Shown: in pieces, positions 1 to 8,736 of the stretch
Position numbering within the stretch: position 1 is the first letter of the stretch
Layout: the number at the start of each line of letters is the position of its first letter
Assembly (NCBI GenBank): GCA_030429705.1
Contig: JAUIES010000001.1
Location: 248,001-312,000, forward strand
Source of the DNA: Phycisphaerae bacterium
GTDB lineage: Bacteria; Planctomycetota; Phycisphaerae; Phycisphaerales; UBA1924
DNA length: 64,000 nucleotides
Reading direction: 5' to 3'
The notes under the pieces: model-generated
The model's input: the letters and a program-made list of their open reading frames with translations, nothing else
Databases searched by the model: none
What the model was told of the DNA's origin: nothing
Position numbers and translations under genes: made by a program

Positions 1-489
1 GATGCGCTGACGCTGCCCACCACTGAACTCGTGCGGATACTTGTTCTTCGCATCGGGCCGCAACCCAACTTTTGTCATCAACTCATCAATGTACTTATCT
101 TCAGCCTCACCCTGTTCCACAATCTTGTGGAACCGAATCGCCTCTTTCAAGTGACCCGCAATCGTCATGCGTGGGTTCAGCGACGAATACGGATCTTGAA
201 AGATGATCTGCATCTTCCGCCGAAAAGGCATCATCTCGTTCGGCCCGAGCATGGTGATGTCTTTCCCCTTGAGCACGACGCGCCCATCCGTCGCTTCGAG
301 CAACCGAATCACGGTCTTGCCTAGGGTCGATTTGCCACATCCTGACTCACCCACCACGCCGAGAGTCTCGCCCTCGTTGATCGAAAATGAGACGCCATTG
401 ACCGCGTGGACCTTGCCCTGAATGCGGTTCAAAATCCCGCCGCGTACCGGGAAGTGCTTGACCAATCCTTCGACTTCGAGCATGGTCAT
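1..489 (-). CDS. oppF: Oligopeptide ABC transporter ATP-binding protein OppF/DppF-type (partial, cut by window edge)
   Basis: This is the ATPase that would pair with the OppD-type subunit to power peptide uptake at the inner face of the membrane. The first 163 codons are present and the rest runs off the window. Walker A (GESGCGKST) is at about residues 47-55, the Q-loop region (IIFQDPYSSLNP) at about 95-106, and the signature (FSGGQRQR) begins at about 155. The Walker B and the C-terminal oligopeptide/dipeptide extension are not seen. The ATG at 489 overlaps the stop of the upstream gene (ATGA); an in-frame ATG at 483 is an alternative. It is the last visible gene of a five-gene minus-strand operon with OppA, OppB, OppC and OppD. 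The family assignment is firm; the exact peptide substrate is unknown. Confidence 0.93.
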   Translation of the reverse strand, partial: MTMLEVEGLVKHFPVRGGILNRIQGKVHAVNGVSFSINEGETLGVVGESGCGKSTLGKTVIRLLEATDGRVVLKGKDITMLGPNEMMPFRRKMQIIFQDPYSSLNPRMTIAGHLKEAIRFHKIVEQGEAEDKYIDELMTKVGLRPDAKNKYPHEFSGGQRQRI

Positions 490-1520
490 GATGCTGCCCC
501 CCCACCATCGGTTGCGCCGACACTGACCTGATTCAGCGGGAAATGGCACCGCACCGGCTCCGGGCGTGAGTGCCCGACGAGATCCGGCTCTTCATTCACG
601 CATCGTTCTTCAGCATAAGGGCAGCGGTCATTGAATCGACACCCCTTCGGCAGACTCTGCAATCCCGGTACAATCCCCGGGATCGTGGGCAGATATTTCG
701 TCCTTTTTGCCCCTCGTTTGGGGATCGACTCAAGCAACGCCTTGGTGTATGGATGCTGCGGACGATGGAAGATATCACCCACCGGCCCCACTTCAATCGC
801 TCGACCTGCGTACATCACCATGATGCGATCACACACCTGCGCCACAACACCCAGATCATGCGTGATGAGCATGATCGCCGTCGACAGTTTGTCTTTGAGC
901 GAGTTCATCAGATCCAGAATCTGAGCCTGAATCGTGACATCAAGTGCGGTTGTTGGTTCGTCCGCGATCAATACATCCGGCTCACAGCACAGCGCCATCG
1001 CGATCATCGCCCGTTGCCGCATCCCACCAGACAACTGATGCGGATACTCATCAAACCGTCGTGATGGATTTGGGATCTCCACCAGCCGCAGCATTTCGAC
1101 CGCTCGTTCACGGCGCTGCTTCTTGTTCAGATCCGTGTGATATTTCAACGCTTCGTCGAGTTGCCATCCGATCGTGAACACCGGGTTCAGACTCGTCATC
1201 GGCTCCTGAAAGATCATCGCGATCTTGTCGCCGCGCACCTTGCGCATCTCGTGGGCACTCGCCTGCACAAGATTGGTGCCGGCGAACATGACTTCGCTCT
1301 GCTTCCCATACACAGTGACATGTTCGGGTAACAGTCGCATGATCGACTTGCTCGTCACAGTCTTCCCGCAACCAGATTCACCGACAATCCCGAGCGTTTC
1401 GCCCGCAGCGACATCGAAGCTCACATCGTCAACCGCAGTGACCAACCCACTATCCGTGCGGAAACTGGTGGTGAGGTGTCGAACACTGAGCACAGGTTTG
1501 GTAGCGGTCGCAACGGTCAT
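486..1520 (-). CDS. oppD: Oligopeptide ABC transporter ATP-binding protein OppD/DppD-type
   Basis: ATPase subunit of a peptide importer, 344 residues, the usual length. Walker A (GESGCGKT) is at about residues 47-54, the Q-loop reads [11 protein letters not shown], the signature [12 protein letters not shown], Walker [13 protein letters not shown] and the switch His lies in THDLGVV. The C-terminal oligopeptide-transporter extension has the Cys cluster typical of the family ([14 protein letters not shown] followed by a later RC), which in related proteins binds an iron-sulfur cluster. I chose the ATG at 1520 because it falls 4 bases after the OppC stop; a longer reading from about 1595 would overlap OppC. 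Its stop overlaps the OppF start by 4 bases. Confidence 0.95.
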   Translation of the reverse strand: MTVATATKPVLSVRHLTTSFRTDSGLVTAVDDVSFDVAAGETLGIVGESGCGKTVTSKSIMRLLPEHVTVYGKQSEVMFAGTNLVQASAHEMRKVRGDKIAMIFQEPMTSLNPVFTIGWQLDEALKYHTDLNKKQRRERAVEMLRLVEIPNPSRRFDEYPHQLSGGMRQRAMIAMALCCEPDVLIADEPTTALDVTIQAQILDLMNSLKDKLSTAIMLITHDLGVVAQVCDRIMVMYAGRAIEVGPVGDIFHRPQHPYTKALLESIPKRGAKRTKYLPTIPGIVPGLQSLPKGCRFNDRCPYAEERCVNEEPDLVGHSRPEPVRCHFPLNQVSVGATDGGGAAS

Positions 1521-1524
1521 CGGC

Positions 1525-2880
1525 TCACACATGCTTGGGGTCAAACGCGTCCTGGAGCGCGTCAGAAACAATATTGAACGCCAGCACCAACCCAAACATC
1601 AGGGCGGTCGCTGACAGCACCGTCCAGAAGAAGAAGTTCTGCACATCCTCACGACCGAGCGAAATCATCACGCCCCAACTCGGCTGCCCTTGCACACCAA
1701 GCCCGAGGAAACTCAGGATGACCTCACTCTTGATCGCTCCGATGAAAATGAGGCTGAAGTTGATGAACATGATGTGTGTCGTATTCGGGATCACATGCTT
1801 GAGCAAGATCCGAATGCGACCGAACCCGATCGCGGTTGCTGCCTGAACATATTCGAGTTCTTTGATCTTCATAACTTCGCCGCGCACAACACGGCAAGTC
1901 CCGATCCAGAAAGTGAGCCCGAACGCCGCGTAGACCGGCACCAGGGCAAGCCCGGGTCGCTCCTGCGGATTGTCAAACCACTCGCTGAACAGCGCATTTC
2001 CGCGCACCACATACACCAACACCGCAAGCAAAACGAGATACGGCACGCTCGAAAGCACGGACACGAGCCACATGACCGCGTGGTCAACCCACGAGCCAAA
2101 GAACCCGGCCAGCCCCCCCAATATCGTCCCGATCGAGACCGACATCAACGCGGCGACAAGACCAACCTGGAAGGCAATCTTGATCGAATAGAACGCACGC
2201 ATTGCGACTGATCGACCTGACTCATCACTCCCGAGGAAAGTACGGAACCCGTACTTGAGGCCTGCAAACCCCGTCGGAATCGGCATCAACTCAAGCAAAC
2301 CGGCTTCGACCTGTTCAACCAGGGCATTAACTTCGCGGTCGTAGGTCTCACCTTCCGCAGCCAAGTCTTCGAGTTCGTCAGCGAGGTCGGCTTGCTCGTC
2401 TGCGTCTTCAGACTCGCTGATCATCAAGTTGATGTCTGCTATCTCATAGCGCAGATCTTCACGATCGAGCCATGCATCGTCAAGTTCTGCAAAAGACGCA
2501 CTCAGTGCTGCCCAAATCTCCTGCACCTGGCTGTCGCTGAGATCTTCCGGGATCCCCCGCTCGGCCAACGCTGCTCGTTCACGCCGCGATGCAGAATCAG
2601 GATCTGACGCGAAGCCGCTGGGCGAACCCAAAGTGGATTCAAGATGCTGCGAAATGTACCAGTTGAGTTCGTTGAATCGCTCTTCCTGATTCGGCTCCTG
2701 AAGAAAGCCGTACGCCCGACCGGGCAAGACACGCTCGCGGCACTCTTCGAGGGAAATCGCCCCGAATGCGACCGCGAGTGCGATCAACATGTAGATCCCG
2801 ATGACGAAACTCGCGACCACAGCCAAACGGTTGCGCGTGAACTTCTTCATCCCGCGGCTTCGCATGATGCGACCGATCAT
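1525..2880 (-). CDS. oppC: Oligopeptide ABC transporter permease OppC/DppC-type with long acidic insertion
   Basis: Inner-membrane permease of the peptide importer. At 451 residues it is well over the usual roughly 300. TM1 lies at about residues 18-42 (VVASFVIGIYMLIALAV). It is followed by an unusual segment of about 150 residues, strongly acidic and helix-prone (for example DEQADLADELEDLAAEGE), before the conserved LGSDESGRSVAMRAFY stretch and the remaining membrane helices. The cytoplasmic EAA-type loop (AATAIGFGRIRILLKHVIP) that contacts the ATPase is intact. Its ATG overlaps the OppB stop by 4 bases. The insertion would lie on the outer side, where it could contact the binding protein or envelope; that role is inference. 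Confidence 0.93.
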   Translation of the reverse strand: MIGRIMRSRGMKKFTRNRLAVVASFVIGIYMLIALAVAFGAISLEECRERVLPGRAYGFLQEPNQEERFNELNWYISQHLESTLGSPSGFASDPDSASRRERAALAERGIPEDLSDSQVQEIWAALSASFAELDDAWLDREDLRYEIADINLMISESEDADEQADLADELEDLAAEGETYDREVNALVEQVEAGLLELMPIPTGFAGLKYGFRTFLGSDESGRSVAMRAFYSIKIAFQVGLVAALMSVSIGTILGGLAGFFGSWVDHAVMWLVSVLSSVPYLVLLAVLVYVVRGNALFSEWFDNPQERPGLALVPVYAAFGLTFWIGTCRVVRGEVMKIKELEYVQAATAIGFGRIRILLKHVIPNTTHIMFINFSLIFIGAIKSEVILSFLGLGVQGQPSWGVMISLGREDVQNFFFWTVLSATALMFGLVLAFNIVSDALQDAFDPKHV

Positions 2881-3860
2881 GACAGCCTCACTCTCGGATC
2901 AACCAGTGCGTACAGCACATCAGTCAGGATGATGGACAAGATAAACAGCCCTGCGAACACAGCCACGAACGCTTGAATAACCGGGAAGTCGTCTGCATTG
3001 ATTGCTGTGATCAACTCGAAACCCATACCGGGAATCTTGAAATACATCTCAAGCAGAATCGAACCCGTAATCAGGAACGGAAGCGTCGCCATGATCCGCG
3101 TGATGATCGGGATCATCGCATTCTTGAGCATGTGTACAAAGATGATCTTGGGCTTACTCGCTCCCTTCGCCATCGCGGTCACGATGTAGTCCTTCGTGGT
3201 CTCTTCGACCATGACTGCACGATAAAAACGCGTGTCATATCCGATCGCCACGACCACGCCGATGATCACCGGCAACATACAGAACTCAACCCAGTTGCGC
3301 AGTGACGCGCCTTCTGTCAGCAGCGGCATCCAAGGCTCGTAACCCGTGATGGCAAACGGCGTCGTCTGCGTCACCTGATTCGGCCAGAACGCACCAAAAA
3401 ACTGCCCAAAAATAATGTACACAAGAAAACTGATACTCATTCCCAAGACAGCTAGGACTACCAGCGTTCGGTCCACCGTCCTCCCTCGAAAGTACGCCGA
3501 AATCAATGCAATAACAATCGAGATCGATGCACTCGCCATCAAGGTCGGCACCGTAATCGACAGGCTCGGCGGGATGGCCTTCTTGATGACATCGCCGACC
3601 GAACGCCCCTTCTGAGACCAACTCTCTTCAGAGAAATCGAGCGTCAGCGTTTTGCCAAGAAACTTGACATACTGCACGACAAAAGGCTGATCCAGGCCCA
3701 TCTTCTGTTTCACCGCATCCCGTTCGGCCTGTGTCGGATTCTTCGACAACTGGCTGCGCACAGGATCGCGCGCATATCGAAGGCCGGCCATGAGCAACAA
3801 AATGATGCTCAAATACACGGGGATGTTGTACAAGATGCGACGAACGATGAATGCCCACAT
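2877..3860 (-). CDS. oppB: Oligopeptide ABC transporter permease OppB/DppB-type
   Basis: Inner-membrane permease subunit of 327 residues. TM1 is at about residues 8-26 (ILYNIPVYLSIILLLMAGL) and further helices include TVPTLMASASISIVIALI. The EAA loop reads TAMAKGASKPKIIFVHML. The N-terminus shows the OppB-type segment with QKMGLDQPFVVQYVKFLG. A Shine-Dalgarno sequence (AGGAG) lies about 10 bases before the ATG at 3860. The gene overlaps OppC by 4 bases and follows the binding-protein gene after 71 bases, so it belongs to one minus-strand operon. Confidence 0.95.
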   Translation of the reverse strand: MWAFIVRRILYNIPVYLSIILLLMAGLRYARDPVRSQLSKNPTQAERDAVKQKMGLDQPFVVQYVKFLGKTLTLDFSEESWSQKGRSVGDVIKKAIPPSLSITVPTLMASASISIVIALISAYFRGRTVDRTLVVLAVLGMSISFLVYIIFGQFFGAFWPNQVTQTTPFAITGYEPWMPLLTEGASLRNWVEFCMLPVIIGVVVAIGYDTRFYRAVMVEETTKDYIVTAMAKGASKPKIIFVHMLKNAMIPIITRIMATLPFLITGSILLEMYFKIPGMGFELITAINADDFPVIQAFVAVFAGLFILSIILTDVLYALVDPRVRLS

Positions 3861-3931
3861 GAACCCGAGTCTCCTGGGCAGTCAGTCTAGACCGCCCTGT
3901 GATCGCTCACAAACTTCACCACTCCAACAGT

Positions 3932-5758
3932 TCAGTTCTCACGATCTTCGTGATTCATGTCAATATCAATGTACTTGATGTAGGTATAAAAATCTTCCGT
4001 CGGCTTGAAGTACTTGCACCACGGCTGAATCAGATACACACGCGTACGAGCGAGTGAACCGGTAAACGGTGCATCCTCGATCACCATGTCACGCATGGTC
4101 TCATAGATCTTGGTCCGCTCAGGGCCGGGCGGCATCGTGCGGATCTTCTCGTACAGCCGATCGTACTCAGGGTTCTTGTAGTTACTGTGATTCGACCCGG
4201 GCGACTCATTCGGGCCATAGAACAGAGCGAGGTTGTTTTCGCCGTCCGGATAGTCACTGCCCCATGCGAAACTGAACATCGGTGCCTGACGCAGGTCCAC
4301 CTTGTTCATCAAGTCTGTGAAGTTGACATATCGCGGGTTGATGCGAATGCCGACCTCACTGAGGTTGCGCATATAGAGTTCGGTAATCCGCTGACTCTCC
4401 GCACCGGCACTCGTGTAAAACTCGATGACAGGCAGGTCAGTCACCTTGCCATTTACGACGGTGTACCCAGCCTCTTTCAGTTTCTGACGGGCACGCTCAT
4501 AGTCAGGCCCACGCGTCGAATAGGGCGCGCGATGGTCTTCGTTGTTCGGGTGGCCGTCCAACCCGGGGGGGATCGGACCATCATAAGGCAACGCCATACC
4601 GAAGTAGAATGTTTCGTTGTTCTCGTCCCAGTCTCGGGCAAGATTAAAAGCCTGTCGAAGCGCTTTGCGCTCTGGGGTATACCCGCCAAGCAACTCGTCG
4701 TCCATGTTGAACGACGAAAAGATAAAGTCGAGCAGCGGCACCTTCACCGACTCAATGCCCTTTGCACTCCATGAACGACGCAGTTCCTTTGTTCTGCGGC
4801 TGAACGCCTCTTCAAAACCGGCCTGAGGGACCGTCGTGAAGTCTTCGCGGCCGCTCTTGAACTCGAGCCAACTCGGCTGACTCTCGACATAGAAAGTGAA
4901 CTCAAGTTTGTCGATGAATGGCACACGCTTGCCTGCTGCTTCACCGAACCCGGCTTCTTCATCTTCGGGCATCATTTCCGTTGGGAAATACACTTCACGA
5001 TAATTCGGGTTCTTGTGGAACAGAATGCTGCTGTTGCGAGCCCAGTCAGACTCGTTCTTGAGAATGAACGGCCCGCTACCGACCGGATGGGCATTGAACT
5101 TGGTGCCATAGGTCTCGACGGCTTCACGAGGCACGATCGAGAACTGGAACATCGCCAGACGCCACACGAACTGTTGATTCGCTTCATTGAGCTCAATCTC
5201 GAAGGTGTAATCGCCGGTCACGCGAAAGCCTTCGACTGGTGCGTCATAGTCAAACGATTCGCCGCTATCGACGCGGGCCTTTTGAGTCTCTTTGTACTCA
5301 TCAAACCCCTTGATCAGACCATCAACAAGCCACCAGCTCTTGTACGAATACTCGGGGTCAGCAAGTCGCTTCCATGAGTACTCGACATCACTTGCCTTCA
5401 TTTCACGACCCTTGCCGCCAGGGAAACAGGCATCGTCGTGAAATAGGATGCCGGGCTGCAACTCGAACTTCCAGACGCGACCGCCGTCGAGCACCTCGGG
5501 CATCTGGGTCACGAGACACGGCTCAAGTTCCAATGGCCTTTTAAGGTACTTGTACTGGAGCAGTGTTTCATAGACCGCAGAGCAGGCCCGGTTTTCGTAG
5601 GTTGTTGACCCCGCGATCGGATCCATCGTGCCCGGTCCGTTGGTCGTCATCGGGATTCGGAGGATTTTTTCCTGCCCCATCGCTGCCGGCGCCGCGATCA
5701 AGGCGACGAGCAATCCCATGATCGCAGGAAGTGAGCGTTTCCAGGTCCGTGCATGCAT
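3932..5758 (-). CDS. Peptide ABC transporter substrate-binding protein (SBP family 5, OppA/DppA-like)
   Basis: Extracytoplasmic peptide-binding protein that would deliver substrate to the OppBCDF complex. It has 608 residues. The ATG at 5758 is preceded by AAAGGAG at suitable spacing and starts a clear signal peptide (basic MHARTWKR, hydrophobic MGLLVALIAAPAAMG, likely cut near AMG-QE). The reading frame continues about 90 codons upstream without signal-peptide character, so the longer version is rejected. Family features include the start LRIPMTTNGPGTMDPI, RQAFNLARDWDE, and near the end SFAWGSDYPDGENNLALF. There is no lipobox Cys, so it is probably soluble or tethered through the permease. 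It is the first gene of the operon and its promoter should lie between 5759 and about 5960. Confidence 0.95.
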   Translation of the reverse strand: MHARTWKRSLPAIMGLLVALIAAPAAMGQEKILRIPMTTNGPGTMDPIAGSTTYENRACSAVYETLLQYKYLKRPLELEPCLVTQMPEVLDGGRVWKFELQPGILFHDDACFPGGKGREMKASDVEYSWKRLADPEYSYKSWWLVDGLIKGFDEYKETQKARVDSGESFDYDAPVEGFRVTGDYTFEIELNEANQQFVWRLAMFQFSIVPREAVETYGTKFNAHPVGSGPFILKNESDWARNSSILFHKNPNYREVYFPTEMMPEDEEAGFGEAAGKRVPFIDKLEFTFYVESQPSWLEFKSGREDFTTVPQAGFEEAFSRRTKELRRSWSAKGIESVKVPLLDFIFSSFNMDDELLGGYTPERKALRQAFNLARDWDENNETFYFGMALPYDGPIPPGLDGHPNNEDHRAPYSTRGPDYERARQKLKEAGYTVVNGKVTDLPVIEFYTSAGAESQRITELYMRNLSEVGIRINPRYVNFTDLMNKVDLRQAPMFSFAWGSDYPDGENNLALFYGPNESPGSNHSNYKNPEYDRLYEKIRTMPPGPERTKIYETMRDMVIEDAPFTGSLARTRVYLIQPWCKYFKPTEDFYTYIKYIDIDMNHEDREN

Positions 5759-5966
5759 CTTCGACAACTCCTTTTCAGCCCCCTCGGGCTTGTTCGTCGG
5801 GCCGAGCACCCGACGCAGTGCGCATGTGAGAGGGGATGGTAGCGGATCGACCTGCGCGATACAACGCCGAGGGATACCCTCCCGTATCGTCTTGCCGCCC
5901 TCGCGCGCCAGATGCTGACATAAATCAGCAAATTCGCTCGGAATTGGACCCGAGCAGGAGACAACC

Positions 5967-6350
5967 ATGCGCCAACTCGCTCTCGTCGGATTCGCTCTTA
6001 CCGTCGCCATGCTCCCAGCGTGCCAGATCCGCACAAGCCCTCATCGCACAGCATTGAGCCATGTGGTCATTTTCAACATGGCCGACCCAACCCAAGCGGA
6101 TGCCCTGATCCAGGACAGCGATCGACTTCTGACCAAAATCGAAGCGGTCGAGTCGTACGCGTGTGGCAAACACATCGAAACCGGCCGATCGGTCGTACTC
6201 GACGACTACGAGGTCGCGCTGGTCGTCGGGTTTGATTCAGAAGCAGACTACACGGCGTATCTCGAAGACCCGCTGCACACAGAATTCCTCAAACTCTGGT
6301 CAGCCCAGATCGACGATATTCGTATATATGACATCCATGATCCCAGGTAG
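5967..6350 (+). CDS. Dabb (stress-responsive A/B barrel) domain lipoprotein
   Basis: Small protein of 127 residues with a lipoprotein-like N-terminus (MRQLALVGFALTVAMLPAC, lipobox Cys at 19) followed by one ferredoxin-like Dabb domain. The hallmarks are LSHVVIFNMADPTQADALI at about residues 30-48, the central VALVVGFDSEADYTAYLEDP, and HTEFLKLW near the end. Dabb domains often dimerise and some act as small enzymes in aromatic chemistry, but no catalytic role can be read here. GCAGGAG precedes the ATG. The end overlaps the next gene by about 23 bases, so the two are probably co-translated. Confidence 0.75.
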   Translation: MRQLALVGFALTVAMLPACQIRTSPHRTALSHVVIFNMADPTQADALIQDSDRLLTKIEAVESYACGKHIETGRSVVLDDYEVALVVGFDSEADYTAYLEDPLHTEFLKLWSAQIDDIRIYDIHDPR

Positions 6351-7506
6351 ACAGCCACAACCTCCACTTGCGCTCGGCCCGGCGTTCTGGGCTGCAACTG
6401 GTACCACGGTCTCACTCGATGCCGGTTCCGGCGCCTGTCCATCAACACTCGTCTCATTTGCCGGCTGTAACTATCTCGGGCTCGCACAACACCCGGCAGT
6501 CTTGCAAGCAGCCGTCGATGCCATCCCGCGATTCGGCCTGAGCACTTCCGCTTCGCGCACCACCAGCGGCCATACTGCCCTGCACGCTGCACTCGAATCG
6601 GATATCGCTCAGACGGTTGGCACAGATCGCGCCCTGCTCCTCCCCGATGGTTACATCGCAAACCTGGCTGCTTTGCAAGCACTTCACGCGATGGGTCACA
6701 CACACGCGCTCATTGACAACCGAGCGCACAGAAGTCTGTACGACGCAGCCACGATGGCCGGTATGTCGATCGAGTCGTTCGCCACCGCAGATGTGGATGA
6801 TGCAAGCCGAAAACTATGGTTGGCTGATCGCGAGCAAACGGTGATTCTGACCGATGGCGTCTTCACGACCGACGGTCGAATCGCCCCACTGACAGACCTC
6901 GTTTCGCTGGGTGCAACGGTTCTCGTCGATGATTGCCATGGTTTTGGCATGCTCGGACCGGGCGGCGCTGGCACACATGCCATGCTCGGTCTGACAGGTC
7001 ACCCCAACCTGATCATCACCTCAACACTCGCCAAAGGTATCGGCTGCGCTGGCGGTTTCTTCGCCGGTCCCCACAATCTCATTCACGCAGCCACGAAAGA
7101 AGCCTCAGCATTCGTCTGTACAACGCCGGCATCACCGCCGCTGGTCGCCGCTGCAACGGTTGCTCTCAACCTTGCTCGAACCGATGTCGACCTGCACGCG
7201 AGACTTACCGCGAACATCAACGCAGTAAGCGAGATGCTCAATGCGGTGGGACTCAAGTCTCACGACGAGCCCACACCAATTTTTTCGTTCACGCTCGATG
7301 AATCTCAAGACCCGACAGCGTTCTCATGTCATTTGACAGAATCGGGAATCTACATTCCGCTCATGTCCTACCCAAACGGCCCGGCTCCGCAGTTCTTTCG
7401 CCTCAGCGTGAATGCGAACCACACTGAACACCAACTCAAAACGGCGAGAGATGCACTCATGCAAGCGATGCGCGACACTCGAGGCGTATCCTCTGTGCAT
7501 GGCTGA
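6328..7506 (+). CDS. PLP-dependent aminotransferase of the alpha-oxoamine synthase group (BioF/KBL-like)
   Basis: Fold type I PLP enzyme of about 390 residues, resembling 8-amino-7-oxononanoate synthase and glycine C-acetyltransferase, which condense an amino acid with an acyl-CoA. Visible family motifs are FAGCNYLGLAQHP, SASRTTSGHTALHAALE, the cofactor-binding DDCHGFGMLGPGGAG, and the PLP lysine segment TSTLAKGIGCAGGFFAG. The lysine neighbourhood differs from the usual TxSKxxGxxGG, so the substrate is uncertain. ATGs at 6328 and 6337 are both possible and neither has a good Shine-Dalgarno; both overlap the Dabb gene. The stop overlaps the next start by 8 bases. No other biotin genes are nearby, so I do not call it bioF. 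Confidence 0.85.
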   Translation: MTSMIPGRQPQPPLALGPAFWAATGTTVSLDAGSGACPSTLVSFAGCNYLGLAQHPAVLQAAVDAIPRFGLSTSASRTTSGHTALHAALESDIAQTVGTDRALLLPDGYIANLAALQALHAMGHTHALIDNRAHRSLYDAATMAGMSIESFATADVDDASRKLWLADREQTVILTDGVFTTDGRIAPLTDLVSLGATVLVDDCHGFGMLGPGGAGTHAMLGLTGHPNLIITSTLAKGIGCAGGFFAGPHNLIHAATKEASAFVCTTPASPPLVAAATVALNLARTDVDLHARLTANINAVSEMLNAVGLKSHDEPTPIFSFTLDESQDPTAFSCHLTESGIYIPLMSYPNGPAPQFFRLSVNANHTEHQLKTARDALMQAMRDTRGVSSVHG

Positions 7507-8293
7507 GACGCTGGCTCACAGACTGGAAGTTGCCCTACACGCAGCCACAGAAGCGGGCGTTTCAACACTCAAGCACTTCGCGCAGTCTGCGTTACAAGTC
7601 GAAACGAAGGCCGATGGCACACCGGTCACCGTTGCCGACCGCGAGGCCGAACGACAGATTCGCGACTTCATCGCTCACGCATGCCCGGGTGACACCATTA
7701 TGGGTGAAGAACACGACACCCAAATCGGCGACAACGAGTACACATGGATCATCGATCCGATCGACGGCACTTTCTCATTCGTCCGCGGGGTGCCGCTCTA
7801 CACAACGCTCATCGGGCTCGAACGAGCGGGTGAACTGGTCGCTGGCGTCATTCACCTGCCCGCACTAAGTGAAACCATTTACGCAGCACGAGGCACAGGC
7901 GCGTGGCATCGACTGGGCAATAACCAACCCGTCCAGGCGCGTGTGTCGAACACCTCGACGCTCAGTGACGCCGTGTTCAGCACGACTTCGTTCGACTATT
8001 ACAAACAGACAGGGACCGAGTCGTCGCACGATCGGCTGTTGCGAGCCGTCGGACACTCCAGAGGGTGGAGTGACGCGTACGCTGCTGTATTGCTCGCCAC
8101 GGGCCGAATCGATGTCCTGGTCGAGCCCGTTGTCCAACCATGGGATATCGCCGCCCTGTTCCCGATTGTTCAAGAAGCTGGCGGTGAATGCACCGATTGG
8201 AGAGGCGTGAACTCGATTCAGAGCGGGCACTGTGTCCTCACCAACGGCCATCTGCACGACGAGACGATCGAACTGCTTTCCATCCCGACTTGA
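7499..8293 (+). CDS. Inositol-monophosphatase-family phosphatase, HisN-like (histidinol-phosphatase candidate)
   Basis: Metal-dependent phosphatase of 264 residues from the IMPase superfamily. The metal-binding motifs are complete: GEEH at about residues 76-79, DPIDGTFSFVRG at about 90-101 and the C-terminal PWDIAALFPIVQEAGGE. The segment SDAYAAVLLATGRIDVLVEP resembles HisN-type histidinol-phosphatases more than SuhB. It might therefore dephosphorylate L-histidinol phosphate, but no his genes are in the window, so another phosphomonoester is possible. The ATG at 7499 overlaps the aminotransferase stop by 8 bases. Confidence 0.85.
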   Translation: MAETLAHRLEVALHAATEAGVSTLKHFAQSALQVETKADGTPVTVADREAERQIRDFIAHACPGDTIMGEEHDTQIGDNEYTWIIDPIDGTFSFVRGVPLYTTLIGLERAGELVAGVIHLPALSETIYAARGTGAWHRLGNNQPVQARVSNTSTLSDAVFSTTSFDYYKQTGTESSHDRLLRAVGHSRGWSDAYAAVLLATGRIDVLVEPVVQPWDIAALFPIVQEAGGECTDWRGVNSIQSGHCVLTNGHLHDETIELLSIPT

Positions 8294-8304
8294 AGGAGTA
8301 ACAC

Positions 8305-8688
8305 ATGCATCGGAATGGCGCAGATCCAACGAACATGCAACCTGGCGACTTCATCTGTGACTTCTGTCTTACGCCCTGGGACGGAACCTTTCCCATGGTC
8401 GAAGGGCACAAGGGGAGCCTGATCTGTGGCCAATGTCTTTCGGTTGCATTCGCCGAAGCCGCGACGAGCAGTCCTTCAACCGATCCAGCGAGTGAACCAC
8501 GCAAGTGCACCATGTGTCTCGCCGAAAAGGACGGTGCCGGATGGGCAAGCCCCCTCCATGACGCGTGGACATGCGTGACCTGCATCAAACGAGGGAGTGG
8601 TAAACTGCATAAAGACCCTGATTGGGATTGGCGTAAACCGACGGGTTCCAAAGCCATGATCGATGCGGTCAACGACGAAGACGACTAA
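8305..8688 (+). CDS. Small double zinc-finger protein, ClpX C4-type-like
   Basis: Protein of 127 residues with two Cys pairs in each half: FICDFCLTPWDG with LICGQCLS, and RKCTMCLAEK with WTCVTCIKRG. The spacing resembles the C4 zinc finger at the N-terminus of ClpX, used for dimerisation and substrate or adaptor binding, but no AAA+ domain follows. GAAGGAG lies before the ATG, 12 bases after the phosphatase gene, so it is probably the last gene of that unit. The acidic tail ends in NDEDD. The function is unknown; protein-protein or nucleic-acid binding is the modest inference. Confidence 0.6.
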   Translation: MHRNGADPTNMQPGDFICDFCLTPWDGTFPMVEGHKGSLICGQCLSVAFAEAATSSPSTDPASEPRKCTMCLAEKDGAGWASPLHDAWTCVTCIKRGSGKLHKDPDWDWRKPTGSKAMIDAVNDEDD

Positions 8689-8736
8689 CCCCGCCACCCT
8701 ATCACACCAGCCAGATCCTTGACCGAAGGTCCACTT

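Noticed and set aside
7412-7498. Upstream extension of the HisN-like ORF
   Set aside because: It would lie deep inside the aminotransferase coding frame and lacks similarity; the ATG at 7499 gives the normal family start.
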